From Sabethes cyaneus (lineage: Eukaryota > Arthropoda > Insecta > Diptera > Culicidae), in assembly GCF_943734655.1 (NCBI RefSeq), contig NC_071355.1, positions 203,606,439 through 203,670,438 on the forward strand: DNA of 64,000 nt, in the 5' to 3' direction. A model generated the notes under the pieces. It saw nothing but the letters and a program-made list of their open reading frames with translations, was not told where the DNA came from and did no database searches. Below, in pieces: positions 11,801-26,800 of this stretch (position 1 is its first letter; each line of letters starts with the position of its first letter). The position numbers and the translations under genes are program-made.

Positions 11801-14800
11801 CAGTTGAGGTTGGTTTCGATCATGCACGTTCCAAAGCACAAACGAAATGTACCACGATACCAAAATTCATCAACGGTCATGGTATGGAAAGGCATTTCAA
11901 AGAAAAGAAAACTTCCTCTATTATTTATTGACAAGGGTGTGAACTTAATACAAAATACTATCTAGAAATGGTCTTAAAACAAAATTTGATACCTTATGTT
12001 CGGCGAATGTATGGTGAAGAAGATTACGGCTTTCAACAGGATGGAACTCCAGCCCACACTGCAAATCTTGTGAAGACGTAGTGTAAAGTCAATCCGACAG
12101 ATTTCATATCGAAAAAGGAATGGCTTCCAAGTTCTCCTGATTTGAACCCACTGGATTTTTGTATATGGCGGTACATACAGCAGAAGCTCAAAGCTTATAA
12201 ATATCATAATTTGGATGAATTTCAGTTAGTCATCAACAAGATATGAGATGATATTCCGATGGAAGCAGGCCCGTACTGGAACGTACTGGCATGGAACGAT
12301 TTTAAAAAGCGTTTGAAGTGTGTTATCCAGGCAAAAGGCGATTCAATAGAGTAATGATTGTTTGTTGCGTTCTGTGAGTAAACAACTCACAAGAGTAAAA
12401 TTCGAAATTCAGCCTTTATTAACAAAAATATATGACTTTGTTTTTGTTCGAAAGCATATGTGTCACACTGTATATTAAACTAATCGAGCGAGAAGCAAAC
12501 GATGCCCACTCTCACGCAAACGTGTATGAGAAGCATAACATCCAGCGCTTACTCCACTGATGCAAGCGTACGTCAAACAACCGCTGGTTCTGTGTGGCAC
12601 ACATTCCGCTAACTTATGAGCGCTTAGCCTCGTAGCGTCTTTCTGCACAACCTGCTCACAAAGCCAACAACTCACGATCTGCCAACAGTCCGCGAGCGCC
12701 ATACTAGGATGTATGGCTGGCTTTACTTCATGTATTTCCCTCGTTTACACATGGGAGTAAGACTGTGGGCCTCGCGAGAGTTGGGTATAAACTAGAGAAA
12801 CGCAAATAAGAGATGCCAAGATAACTCACATTAAAGTAACCAAGGTAACTATCCTAACTTACTAACTATTGGGGGCCAGAAGCACTGTCGAACTGACATG
12901 ACACATAGAAGAAAATCCTTTAAAAATCATCGTCCTACACATTTTGCTTGCACACTAGCACCCTCTGTTATGCATGTTGCGGAGTAGCTTGCATTTTCAG
13001 GGTTTTATGCTGTAGGGTTTTTACATGTGTATGGTTTTATACTGAAAACTCGAAGCAATACTAGCGCGCCGCGGTTTGGCCATGTTGTGAAACATGCTTT
13101 TTTTGAAAAATAAGTGGTTTTTGATTGGATGATGGAATTAACGCGAGTGTCTCGTCTGTTTGTCTGTGCCAGAAGGTTACCGAACCTGCCTTGACAAGCG
13201 AATGCTGAGGTCACTTCCTTCGTGATATCGGTTATGAAGAACCATCATTGACTGTTCCATTTTTCGCGTAATTTGATCTAAATGAATTTTCCATAAATAT
13301 TTTTCGAGTTCTAAGGTTATGACTTAGCGCATGAAGGGTTAATTTAGAAAGCAATTCTGCTAAAAGGATGCGTTGAGAAATAATGTCAAAGTAAATAAGT
13401 AAAGTAAAGTAAAGTAAAGCATTGTATGTTCGAGGCGTTTTTATGTATTTTTATATAGATGAGCATTCAACGTGCTGCATAATATGGTATGTAATGGAAA
13501 TATCTTCCAGTTTAGCTTTCGAAGCGCGTATAGTAGAAATTGCTTCTGGACATACTTAAAGCGTTCTTCTGCGTATAACGCAGTGTGTGAATAACATACA
13601 ATATTGCAATACTGCGGGATAAGGCTAATATAAGTAATGTATTGTGTTGTGTATGGATCTTTGAAATTATAACTAAGAAGTTTCATAAAGCCCAGCATTC
13701 TATTTGCTTTGTTTATAATAAAGAGAGTAAGAAACCTGGGAACACCAGAAGTTGTGCCTCTCGTTTCGCTGCCCGCTCGTCGGATCATTCCCTCAAGAGC
13801 GATATTGAATCAACTGTGCTTAATTTTATTTAAAATTTATCTTAATTTAGTTCAAGATTCCAATGTCAGAATTCTACCAATTTTCCTTGGGATTTTTCCT
13901 TTGGGCTTGGACTTTTAACGCAATATTTTTACTGGATTTTGTCGCAATCTCATCTAAATTATATACATATTATTATTACTTCATTTCTTTGCTAATTTAA
14001 TTACGGTTTTACTTAATATTTTTCGTGTACTATCGGTTTTGTTTTAAATTAAAAATGAAAATACAAAATCCGGTTTTCCCACTTTTTCGGAAATAATCTG
14101 ATTATCGAACCAGTGCGGCATTTAAGAAAAAGAATTTAGATTTTGGGTTGCCATTCTACAGTCGCCCCTAACACCCGCTGCTCTAGTGTCCTCGTCAACA
14201 GCGCATATCCAGCAGGCAGCAGGTAAGGGTTCTTCTTTGAAGTCATCGGCCTCTGACAGGTTCTCTGCTGAACATAGTTTTTGCAGTCATCCAGCATCCT
14301 TACTACATTACCAGTTCGCTGCATCTTGCCGCAATATTTTTCGGGATTTTTTGGGATTCGTCCGTCTGCCATAGTCCTTTTTATACTTGGCCGACAAAAA
14401 TTGATCTTAGGATCTCGCTAAAAACACCAAGAGCTCTTCTTCAACGTACACACTTCATGATTGTAGAGTACCACTGGAAGTATTGGTAGCGAAATTAGTA
14501 CGGAGTTGTAGGCTACGGGACCGCAGTTGGCTACGTCATTCGCTCCCATCCTCGCAGCTTCCTCCTTAAGATGCGTGTACACCTCTTCCACGGCTCTACG
14601 GTTAACACCGATGATATCGATGCCGTCCGTGAACCCTAGGAACATGTGAGATTTCGTGATGATGGTACCGCTTCTCTACACAGTATCTTGCTTCAAACCA
14701 TCTATCGTCACGGCACTCCAATACCTTACCTGCTGTTCTGAGGCTTGACTTCATCGCTTAACTTGACCATCAAGATTAGTACTTGTCAGCTTAATCAGTT

Positions 14801-17800
14801 TTGTTGGAAAACCATGTTCGTTTAAGCATAATCCACCACCGTTCATGCCGTTTAATTGACTCACACGCCACCTTGAAGTCTATGAAAATAGGTAAATCTG
14901 CAAGTTGAATTTCCGGAATTTACCGAGAATTAGTCACGAGGTAAACATTTGGTCTGTCGTGGAGCGTCCCTCTCGAAAGCCGCCACTGGTATTCGCTAAC
15001 AAAGGTTTGCTGCACCGGTCTCAGTCTATAAAACGGTATGCCCAAGAGAATTTTGTATGCAAAATTGAGGAGAGTAATGCCCCGATAATTGTAGCATTCG
15101 AGTCGAGGGCCCTGTTTGAAAATAGTGCACATGAGAACTTTCAACTAGTTCGTAGGTAGTTTCTCCTGAGTTGATACCTGTAGTGTGACCTGATGGATTG
15201 TCACAGTAGAGTCGTTCGCTCCTGATTTATAAAAGTTCAGCGGGGATAGCGTACTTCCCAGCTGCTTTGTCGTTTTTCAGTTCTTTCAGTTTTTGCACTT
15301 CGTTCAAAGTTACAGCTTGTCCCAAGCTCAACCATAGCTTGTCCATCATCCTCAACCATTATCTTGATTCTGTCGAACGCTTCATCTTGTTCACCATTCA
15401 ACAGCTCAGGAGGTGGTCAGGTTTTGGAAACAACATTTTTAGGATTATGCTGAAATAGAAAGGGGCACACTAAGCGCCACATAAAAACACAGAACAAAAA
15501 GATAAAGAAATAGACAACAGGATGGTGACAGAAGAAAACTTTACATTTCTTCATTGTGTAATTTAAGTAGTTTGTTTTCATAACTCATATTTACTACATA
15601 TTTACTCATAAACTTGGTTGCTCTTCTTGTATTATTTCGTGTAGCATTGCTTTTCGAAGTGACTGTCAATGGCGCAAAGTATTTTTAATACGGATTAGAA
15701 ATGAAACTCTGACATTTCATGACGTCAATTACCTACGCACAAATAGCGAACGAACAAATTCTTGACGTTCTAAATTGATTTTCTATTTCTCAGATCTCGC
15801 ACAACCTACGCGCGAAACATTCCGAAGCGAATGTTTGTTCGCACGATATTGGTACCTCTACAGAAGAGCTGTCGTTTCAGCAGCATACCGAAATTCAATG
15901 TCTGTTTGGTCTGTGTAGAAACATGCAATTTAACGATAAAATTGGTTCTGAATATCTTTGTGTTCGATACTGACAATTTTCAATTCAATAATCCATAAAT
16001 AATAATTTTCGTGATGAAACGCATAATAGAACTTACTCCTACGCTATATTACTTTAAATCTGATAATCGAACTAACTTTAATGTGAAAAACAACATAGAA
16101 GTAACCTCTTATCTATCTTTTTTTCTTTAACACAGAACCACCAGAGGATAAACCGGCAATCATCGGAGTGCAATCGCGGTACCGTCCCGGAGACATTTTA
16201 CGAGCCAATTGCTCGTCGTTACACTCCAAACCTGCTACCAATCTGACTTGGACAATTAACGATGTACCGGTGAGAGCTTTTTCCAGCATTCTATAGCTAC
16301 CCAATTCAATCGCTTTCCACACGTGGAAATCCTTCGACTCATTTTATCACCACAATAAGTTTCCCTGAGCATGTGAAATTTCCTTATCAATTCACGTAGA
16401 CACAAACACAAGCGCGGGTTTCCATCGCAATCGGTAAATCCCTGCCATTATTCCTGTTGCCACAGTATCGAACCGGAGCATTAATGTTGTGTCTCCCCGA
16501 GGACAAGGTCGTGACGGAAAATTCGTTGCGAGGTAAAAACCAAAATCCAAATTAAACCTCACCACAAAATGGCATTCGGCTTTTTGACTCCTACAGCTCC
16601 AGTGAGTGTGCGACAGTCCTTTCCGATTTCCCGATCCTCCAACGTACGTAGGCATCAGGCACCACGTCGCGCAGCCAACCTCAGGAAAATTCAATTTCCA
16701 ATCCGACTATCCCGTGATGGTTGTCTCCGGTTCGCACTGGTTCGTTCACATGCACCTACAAACACAAACGCCCCGCTTTTCTACGGGACAACTCTTGCCT
16801 TTCCCGTTGCGGCAGCACCGGTGCGGCGCAGCGCGGCGACAACCTTCCGGGAGCTCTTCGAAGCACAAAGCTCAAACTGGATTCAAAACCTATTTAAAAT
16901 ATAATTGAATTTGCACTTCCCAATCAGGCACAATTTCACGCTTCAAATAACGTCACCGGCGACATCGTCGTCGTCGTCGGCGTCGCCGCCGTCGCCGTCG
17001 AATCTCCTATCGGCAGCCTGCAGGGGCAGAAAAGCCCTCCGGTGCTCGATGGTGTCACGCAGCGCGTGCTCCATTTCGGGAATTGGGCTTACGGTTCTTA
17101 GCAAAAAGTTGCAAACTGAAGAATAATTAAACGTATGGTCGGAAGTGAAAGTTATTCCATCTTGATCCTTCTACTAGATTGTTGAAAGTGACGAATTTAT
17201 TTGCAGGAGAACAGTTTTCAACTATTCGTGTTTCAACTGCAATTAATAATTAACATTCAAAATTATTTCAGCTCACGTGCACTGTAGCTGTCAGTGACAT
17301 TCCAAATTTTTCGGTAACCTGCAGATTCTTGACATCGATGTATCTTATCAACAATCAATATATTCAACTTTTTAGAAGAATTGTGTCATAAGTAATTTAT
17401 TTCGTAGCAACTCATCTTTAAACGGATTGATTGTACATTGATTGATGGGAAAACACCAAAAGAAAAAATGTTGAATACGATCTATCGTCGACTGCAGTAA
17501 GGAAGCATTTTTTACTGAATAACTGTGTACACACCGTCCTGGCTATCTGTAAACATCGATTGTTATTTATTGTAGTTGCTTATAGTATCCACCATTGAAG
17601 ATACCTAAGTCCTTTGCTACCTTTTGCATTGTGCACTACCTTTCTACCTGAAAGCGCAATGAAGTGTTGTGAAATACATTTTCGAAGTGTGTAGCGTAGT
17701 CGATTCACTTTGTCGACTGGAGAAAGAGCAGTGTAATCGTTTAAATACACATTACATGTTTATTTACTGATAAAATGTTTCCTGAGTGCTGCGGAACTTG

Positions 17801-20800
17801 CGTTCTTCCAAGAAGAAAAATGAATAGAGAAAAAATAGCTTTAGCAGGATGATAACTTGATATCATACATGATGATTTCTGAGTGATACGGATACTACCG
17901 TGCCTTGATAGAACCTGCTGCACCAAACTTTTGCGAAAAATATCCAAATCTGTTTTCTAAATCGCCATGATATTTTGAATGTTTTACCTATGAGAATAAA
18001 ATAAAATCGTGCAGTTTTATTTTAAACTGAGACCAATATTTTCTCCATTATTTTGACTGAGTTTTATTTTAGCTCAAATCATATTAATTTAGTAGAAGAT
18101 TTCCATGTCAGTGTTCTATGCCCATCTTTCTTGACTTTCGGGTACAATTGGATTAAAAATCAAAGTTAAATTACATTTGGACTTAAAATTCGATTGAAAA
18201 TTCGACTTAAATTTGAAGTAATTTAGATTGGAAGTTTCAATTGGACATGAAATCAAACTTACATGAGAATTTGAAGTTCTTATTCGATTGCGATTTGACA
18301 TTAAAGTTGAAATGGGACATAAAATTATACTTGAAATTAAACTAGAAATCGGAATTAAACTTGAACGTAATTTGGATATAAATTGAACTTGAGATTAGAC
18401 TTGGAATTACATTTGAAATTAGACTTTAAATTTGGAATTCAAATTGTACTAGAAATTGGACTTAAACACAGAGTTTAAATTTGACTCAAAATTGGAATTA
18501 GATTAGACTAAAATTAGATTAAAATTAGACTTAAAATCCGACATGTAGTTGGACTTGAAATTAAACATTACATTGTACTTCAAACTATACCTAACTTTGG
18601 ACATGGACAAGAATACTTAAAAATTATTTTCAAGCGTCTTGGTAGAACTTAACGCGAACTAATTGGAAATGATTCAATCATAGTAAAACTAAAAGAAATT
18701 AATGGACGTTTGAAATTGAAGTATTTCTTGAAACTAGGATTGACATATTTCGTCTTATTCCCTAACACATTTTTTCACTTTTTTTCCGATTTACCTTCTT
18801 TTTTGTACCACTTGCTCGCGGGTTTTTGCTCTAGCTTTTTGTCTTTTCCCTTCCGTTTTTCTTTTTTTCTCGTTTTTCTATTCTCTTTTTCGTGTTTTCT
18901 GTTTCATTGTTCCATTTTCTTCGTTTATCGTTTCATTTTCACTTGTTTTCAGTCAAGTTTTTTCTTCTTGTTTTTCCCCTTTTTTTGTAAATTTCTTCAT
19001 CGTTTTTTCTCCTCCCTTTTTCCTTTTTCGTTTTCACTAACACTGTTTATCTCCTGCTTGCCCTCTTATTTCTTCTTACTTTTCATCTTCGTCTGTACAG
19101 TTTTTCCTTTTACTCTCCGTTTCTATTTCTTTTCTGTTGCCGTTCGACATTCTTTTGATTCCTTCTTCTATGTACTCTCCGGGTATGCTTTTAATCTCCT
19201 GTTTTGTTTTTTTGTCTCCAGTTTCACCTTCTCCTTTGGTCCATTTTTCTGTTCTTTTCTTTTCTTTTTCTGTACCTACATCTTTTCTATTTCATTCCCA
19301 TTATGTCCCATCTTTCTCGTTATATATCTTATTTGACTCTTCATCCGTTTCTCCTCTTTATCTGTCCAGTCTCCCTTTTTTGCCTCGTTTTCCTGTTTTC
19401 TCCCGTTTACTGCCGTAATCATTCTCAAATTTCAAAATAAACAAACCAGCAAAGTTGGAGCGTGGTGATTTATAAAATGAAATGTAATTTAAATTGTTAG
19501 ATTTTAGATATCAAAAATCAATGCCATTAAGAAGTTAACAATGAGTCTCAAATAAATTCGAAAAAATTACAAAAGAAATTTGAAATAGGTTAATAGCAAA
19601 ACGCCAATGAATCGCTTTAGTTTAAAACCTCTCTAAGAGACATAAAAAAGTCTATAAAAAAATTTAAAGAAAGCCAAATAAAATTTTAAAGAAGTTCAAA
19701 AAAATCTAAACAAGTCTGAAATGAGCTTAAAATGTTAAAATGTGTTTAAAACTGAAAAATATCTGGAAAAATTCTAGAACGTTTTAAATTTTTAAAATTT
19801 TGAGTTTTAGAAGTTTTGAAAATTGGGTATTTCTTGTATTTTTTGTAAATCTCTTTCCCGTTTCCTCTTCCCTTTTCCCTTATTTCGTTTACTTCGTCTT
19901 TTAATTTTACACTTTTTCTTTTTAAACTCTCCTTCTCGTATTTCATTTTCATCTCTTCGGTTTTCTTATTTTCTGTCACGTTTTGAATGTTATTAGCTCT
20001 TTTTTTTGCTCTCTGGTTTTCCTTTGTTATTATCCGGTTTTTCGTCTTTTTGTCTCCAGTATTACGTTTTTCTGTCGTCCGTTCTCCTGTTTCATTTATT
20101 TTCTTTTCGTATCTTTCTGGACCATTTTTCTATCTCAATTTTATTTTGCCCCATCTTTCTCCGTACATATTATTCAGTTTGACTTCTTTTTCTCGTGTTC
20201 CTCGTTTCCCCTATCGTTTTTTCTCTCTTGCTATTCTTCTTTCGCTTTTCTCTTATTTTCTGTTCCGGTTGCCCTTTCTTGTCACATTTGCCCTCTTTTT
20301 CTTGCTTCCTTTTCCATTTTTTCTGTAACGTTTTTTTCTGTTTGTCTTCCCTCTATTGGTCTCACTTTCCCTCTTATTTCCTCTCATTTTTCTTTTCTTC
20401 TGCACACTGTTTCCTCTTCTCTTTTCCTGTCCCGTTTTTCGTTCTTTTCAGTCTATTTTTTCGCTTGTTTTTCTTCTATTTACTTCCGTTTTCATCATTT
20501 TCGGGCCGATTGTTCATGTTTACAGTCTCGTTTTTTGTTTTCTGTCCCGTTAACTCCTTTCCTATTTGCCTTTCTCTTCTTAGTGTCCTCCTTACGATCA
20601 CGTTCTGTTTTTCGTGTCATCCAGTTTGTCTTCCGTTTTCATTTTTTCATTGTTTTCTCCGTTTTCCTGTTTTTCCTTTCTCGTTTATCAATTTCTCGGC
20701 TCCTTTTTACCTTTTTTTCTTCCTTTTCTGTTCTGCTTTTTCTCCTGTTTTGCTCCGTTTTTGTTTTACCGCTCTCATTTTTTACTTTCGTTCTCCCTAT

Positions 20801-23800
20801 TTTTCTGTCCAGTCTTCTCTTTTCTCCTCATTTTCTTTTTTTCTCCCGTTTGCCACCGAAATCATTCTCAAGTTTTAAAATCACAACAACCATAAACCAT
20901 CAAAAGTGGAGCGTCAGTGATGATTCAAAAAATCAGATCCTAAAATCCAAAATGTCAAAAATCAAAGCCATAAAGAAGTTTGTAATGAATCTAAAAGAAG
21001 TCTGAAAGGAGCCTAAAAGAACTACAAAAGAAATTTAAAAGAAGTCTATAGCAGGAGGCGAATGAACCACTTTGGATTGAAACCTCCCCAATAAAAATTA
21101 AAAAAAGTCTGTAAGAAGTTTTAAAGAAGACTAAATGTAGTTTTAAAGAAGTTCACAGGGAAATCAAAAAGGTCTAAGCAAATCTGAAGGAAGCCTTGAA
21201 GAAGTCTAAAGAAGTATAAACTGCAAAAATTCTGAAAAAAGTCTAAAGGTAAATCTAAAACAAGTCGAAAAGAAATCAGAAACAGCAGACCGCAAGTCTA
21301 AAAAAGTCTAAAATAGAATATGTTGTAAGAACAATAAGTGTAATGTCCAGTATATACATTAGATTAAGTAGTTCAATAGTTGCACGAAGATACGAAAGTG
21401 AAACTCTACAATAATCCTCAAAAACTCTGTCAGGAATCTAAAATAATTCTAAATAAAGTCCAAAACAAGGCTAAAAATCCTAAAAAAAACTATATAAAAT
21501 CCAAAATAATTCTGAAGCAAGTCTAAAAGAATTGTAAATGAACTCTAAAAATAGTCTTGAAGAAGTCTGGCAGGAATCGAAGAAAAGGCTAAAGTCTACA
21601 GTCTGAAGTCTAAAAGCAGGCTTCATTCTAACGAAATTTAACAAAGTCCGCAAGAAGTCTAAAAAAGTCTAAACTAGCCTGAAAGTAGCTTGAAAAAAGT
21701 TTAAAAGACTTCTAAAAAAAGTTTAGAATAGGTCTGATAGAAATCTAAAAGAAATATAAAAGATATCCAAAAGAAGTCAAAAGAAACTTTAAAAGAAATC
21801 TAACATAGATCTAAACGACTTCATAAATAGGGTAATTTATCTATATTGGGCTGGCGTTGTGTGTACTCTCTTTTTGACATTGACGACAAAATAAAATGGA
21901 AGTGTTCAAAATAGCGCACGCTTAACGCATGTTCAAAATACAATAAGGCCATTACAAATATTTTATAAAGTTTTTGTCGTTCCGGTGTTCGGCCACTGAA
22001 GGGGGGGGCAAAAAAAAACAAAGTGAATTTTTGAATCGAGCAAAAAAAACATGGATTTTAAGAATTTTTATTTAAGGTTTAAACGTGAAAACCGAATCTA
22101 TTCTTGCTTATAATATATACGATATTATTTTTTATGCAAAAATATACGAAAAAAGACAAAAACGAAGGAAATTTTTTTTGGACGATTTTCGGAAATTCCA
22201 TTGTTTGAATTTCCATTTCTGTTTCGTGCTAGAAGCGTTAATTCAAATCGGAGACTCCTTTTTCGAGTTTTTCAGACCGTAGAGCCCACAGACAATTGAT
22301 TTTATAAAAGGAAATTTGACTCATATCCTACAAATTATTTTTTTGCCCCCCGATTTTTCAAGCCAATTTCCAAGGGGGGGTGACAAAAACTTTAAATATG
22401 ATTTGCAATGGCCTAATCACCCTTGCAAAAAGAAAGTCTGGAAAGAATTAAATGGACAATCAAAAGACTTCTAAAATAAGAAGAGGTCCAAAGGTAATCT
22501 CAAAAAAATCCAAAAGAAGACTGAAAAAATCTAAAAGAGGACTAAAAGAAGTGTAAAAGTCTAAAAGAAATCAGAATGAGACAAAAAGACGTCAAAAAGA
22601 GGCCTGAAAATAGTTTAAAAGCAGTTTTAGTGAAATTTGAAAGCCTAAAAGTAGTCTAAAAGAAGCTTTAAAAAGGTTTAAAAAACGTCAAAAAAAAGTA
22701 AAATATGTCTCTAGTAAGTCTGGTAGAAATTTAAAAAAAAAATTATAAAAGATCTAAAAGATGTATTATTTTTGTATCATTTTCTGTAAATTTTGTACCA
22801 TTTTTGAATCAGTTTCCATTTATTTCCTCTGTGTCGGTTGTTTTGGTTGGAATTGTACAATTTGTTTTTGTTTCAAATTTTATAATTCCTGGCATTATTT
22901 CGCTTCATTTTCATATTAATTTTAAATCATTTTTCTGCTGTGTTTTTGTCGGTGTCATTTTTGATTTTTTTTTATAATTTTTGTCTTAGATTTTTGGTAT
23001 TTTGTGCCGTATGGGGTCTTGTTGAGTTTTTTTTGTTTCATTATTACATATTTTTTGTATTACTTGTTGTATCATTGATTTTTGAACAACTTTTTTGTTG
23101 TTTTTGTTCTTATTATTACCATTTTTGTAGTATAATTACATCGTTTATATATCATTTTTGTTTCATAACTGCGACAAACGTATATCACTTATATGTGTCA
23201 TTTTTTGTTTTGCTGAGTTCTAGGTTGGTTTATTGTTATTTTGTATCATTTTATGTTATTTTGTGGCATTTTAAAGCATCCGTTTGAAGAAGATGGCACT
23301 TTTCCTTCTAACAAACTTTTAGACCATTCGACCCAAACAGTGCGACAATTTTGAAAAAATAGTGATTCTGAATAGAGCTAATCACTAGATATGTTGCATG
23401 CCAAAAGCTCCAATGAACAATGTTTCCAAGCTTGAACATGAGCCACCAGAAATATTTTTAAAACAAACATCAATTCCAATCTTTAATCTATACCTAAAAA
23501 AATGACCCTGATAGGAGGAAACTTGCTCAGATATTTACTTTACCAACGCGAATGTAAATACCCATCGAGCGGCGGCAAGTTATAATCCGAAGGCGGAAGT
23601 TGTTTACCTGAGACGAATTCAGTAGAAAAACTTTCCCTGTGACGACCGATTCGGTCGGTCGGTCGGCCGGTTGGTCCCGGTCCCGGACCCGGACCCGACA
23701 ACCAGTGCTAGAAGGTGACAATCATTTTTTTCCTCCATTTTCCATTTTCCCAGATCATGACAATGTCTTTTTGCTTCGGAGCATGGATTCGCCTTATTGA

Positions 23801-26800
23801 ACTTCTGGAGCATCGCATTCCTCAGGTGTTGTCTTCCAGCACTGCATCTTCAAGTGTCTACACGGTGTACCTTACATATAAATTGGAATCGTGTGGCATG
23901 CAACCAAAAAACTTTCGACCTTCTATTTGCCCGGCAACTTGGCCCCTTTGCGCGTTTCTCATCTCATCGGCATCTCACGTAAGATCCTGCCAAACAGGCT
24001 CGTGCCGAAGCAAACATACTGGGTGGTATTGCACAAACAAATCATCACGATGAGCACGACGAAGGCGACGACGACGACGCGATGGGAATCACGCTTTTCA
24101 CGCCCGGTTCCACTTTTACGGCGCGCCGGGAACAAGTTACACCAACAAGTTACATATCCACTTTCCCGTTTTGAGTTCGCCGCGCTGTAAAACTTCAAAA
24201 GTCACAACGGGGAGGGATCCGAAGCGTTTCACACCCGCCAGCGGGTGCCGCTTTCTGGGGCTTTTCTGAGGTGCGCTCTCCAGTGTGGAAACTACCAACA
24301 GCGGTTAGTCCTCGAACACGTTGCTTCAACTGCATGTAGAGAAACTGACTGGAGTGATGAATGTGCACTCGAAAATTTGCTGAATTGGCAAAAACAAACA
24401 GAGCGGTTGGAGTAATATTTTCGGGCTTCAGCACACCATTATGTTCCCTACCTTTTGGAAACAGGGTGGGTGGTAGAAGGTACTAGGGGAAGCGGGTGTG
24501 GTAGTATGTGATGAGCAACTTAAAAATATTGGTGTCAACTGTCAACACTATACGCTAACCAGGAGTGTACTCTCTTCCTGCAGGTTCTGCCACAGCAGAC
24601 GCGACAATACAGACCGATCAGAGATGTCAGTACGGGGTTGGAAACGTCAATACTGGGGATCAATGTGATGGTCTCCCACAGTCACTTCGTCAAAGGCAAG
24701 CTGAAGGTAAGTGATTAACGTGACATGCAATGACAAATAACGGGCGCGGGGGGGGATAGTTTAACGAAATTAATTTACGTTGCGGTTGCGGGAGAAAATA
24801 TTAAAAGTAACAGCGTGATTTACTCGATGGTGGTCAGATTTATGGTTTTTTTACGTGGTAGACAAATTTCATTTATCTTTACATCCAAGAGATGTCATTT
24901 TTACTATGTGAATTAGTTCTTCTTCCACTCAATTTTAGCATATTACTGGAAAAATAGCCGGAATTGAACGTGTCTTATTTATACAGAACCAAGTTGCACA
25001 ATAAAAATGGTTGTTCGTAGAACCACGTAACGTTGGAATGTATCCTATTCAATTTATTAAACCGAATTCAGGCATAATCGACCATAACGCATTTAGCTTA
25101 ACTGAATCATACGCTGCCTTGTCTATAAACAATCGGTACATCAAGTGAAATTTTCCAAATTCATTGAGAATATTTCGCAAGGTAATTAGTTGGTCCATTT
25201 GTGGAACGCCCATCTCGAATGCAGCATTGGTATTTGCCAAGAAAAGATTTGCTACTATGACGTCAATCTCACGATCTAAAAGGAAATATTATGAACAGAG
25301 TTGGGGAGAGCTATCGTCAAACGTGGACTTTCACTGTATTTTACGTATTCAGTTTCACAAGATCATGGAAAAGTAAAATACTTTCAGTCGGGGCGAGAAG
25401 GAAGCGTTCTAGACGGGACGTCAATATCGTCATCGGGGATATGAACAATCATATCGGTATGAAAGCGATGTATAGACCGCGGTAACCGGGCCCCATTGCC
25501 TACTCACTGACACGACCGATAACGACTAGCGACGTATTAGCTTTGCAGCTGGACGAGACCTGGTGATCAGAAACACTCGCAAATTTATCCGCACAGCACA
25601 GCACAGCACAGCACAGCACAGCACAGCACAGCACAGCACAGCACAGCACAGCACAGCACAGCACAGCACAGCACAGCACAGCACAGCACAGCACAGCACA
25701 GCACAGCACAGCACAGCACAGCACAGCACAGCACAGCACAGCACAGCACAGCACAGCACAGCACAGCACAGCACAGCACAGCACAGCACAGCACAGCACA
25801 GCACAGCACAGCACAGCACAGCACAGCACAGCACAGCACAGCACAGCACAGCACAGCACAGCACAGCACAGCACAGCACAGCACAGCACAGCACAGCACA
25901 GCACAGCACAGCACAGCACAGCACAGCACAGCACAGCACAGCACAGCACAGCACAGCACAGCACAGCACAGCACAGCACAGCACAGCACAGCACAGCACA
26001 GCACAGCACAGCACAGCACAGCACAGCACAGCACAGCACAGCACAGCACAGCACAGCACAGCACAGCACAGCACAGCACAGCACAGCACAGCACAGCACA
26101 GCACAGCACAGCACAGCACAGCACAGCACAGCACAGCACAGCACAGCACAGCACAGCACAGCACAGCACAGCACAGCACAGCACAGCACAGCACAGCACA
26201 GCACAGCACAGCACAGCACAGCACAGCACAGCACAGCACAGCACAGCACAGCACAGCACAGCACAGCACAGCACAGCACAGCACAGCACAGCACAGCACA
26301 GCACAGCACAGCACAGCACAGCACAGCACAGCACAGCACAGCACAGCACAGCACAGCACAGCACAGCACAGCACAGCACAGCACAGCACAGCACAGCACA
26401 GCACAGCACAGCACAGCACAGCACAGCACAGCACAGCACAGCACAGCACAGCACAGCACAGCACAGCACAGCACAGCACAGCACAGCACAGCACAGCACA
26501 GCACAGCACAGCACAGCACAGCACAGCACAGCACAGCACAGCACAGCACAGCACAGCACAGCACAGCACAGCACAGCACAGCACAGCACAGCACAGCACA
26601 GCACAGCACAGCACAGCACAGCACAGCACAGCACAGCACAGCACAGCACAGCACAGCACAGCACAGCACAGCACAGCACAGCACAGCACAGCACAGCACA
26701 GCACAGCACAGCACAGCACAGCACAGCACAGCACAGCACAGCACAGCACAGCACAGCACAGCACAGCACAGCACAGCACAGCACAGCACAGCACAGCACA

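Noticed and set aside
12473..12960. Solo LTR with a TATA-like box
   Set aside because: No terminal TG/CA pair, target duplication or second copy could be shown.
18710..21005. Phe/Ser/Leu-rich frames of 208 and 340 codons that look like membrane proteins
   Set aside because: They follow the polypyrimidine composition, overlap other equally long frames and have no domain or splice context.
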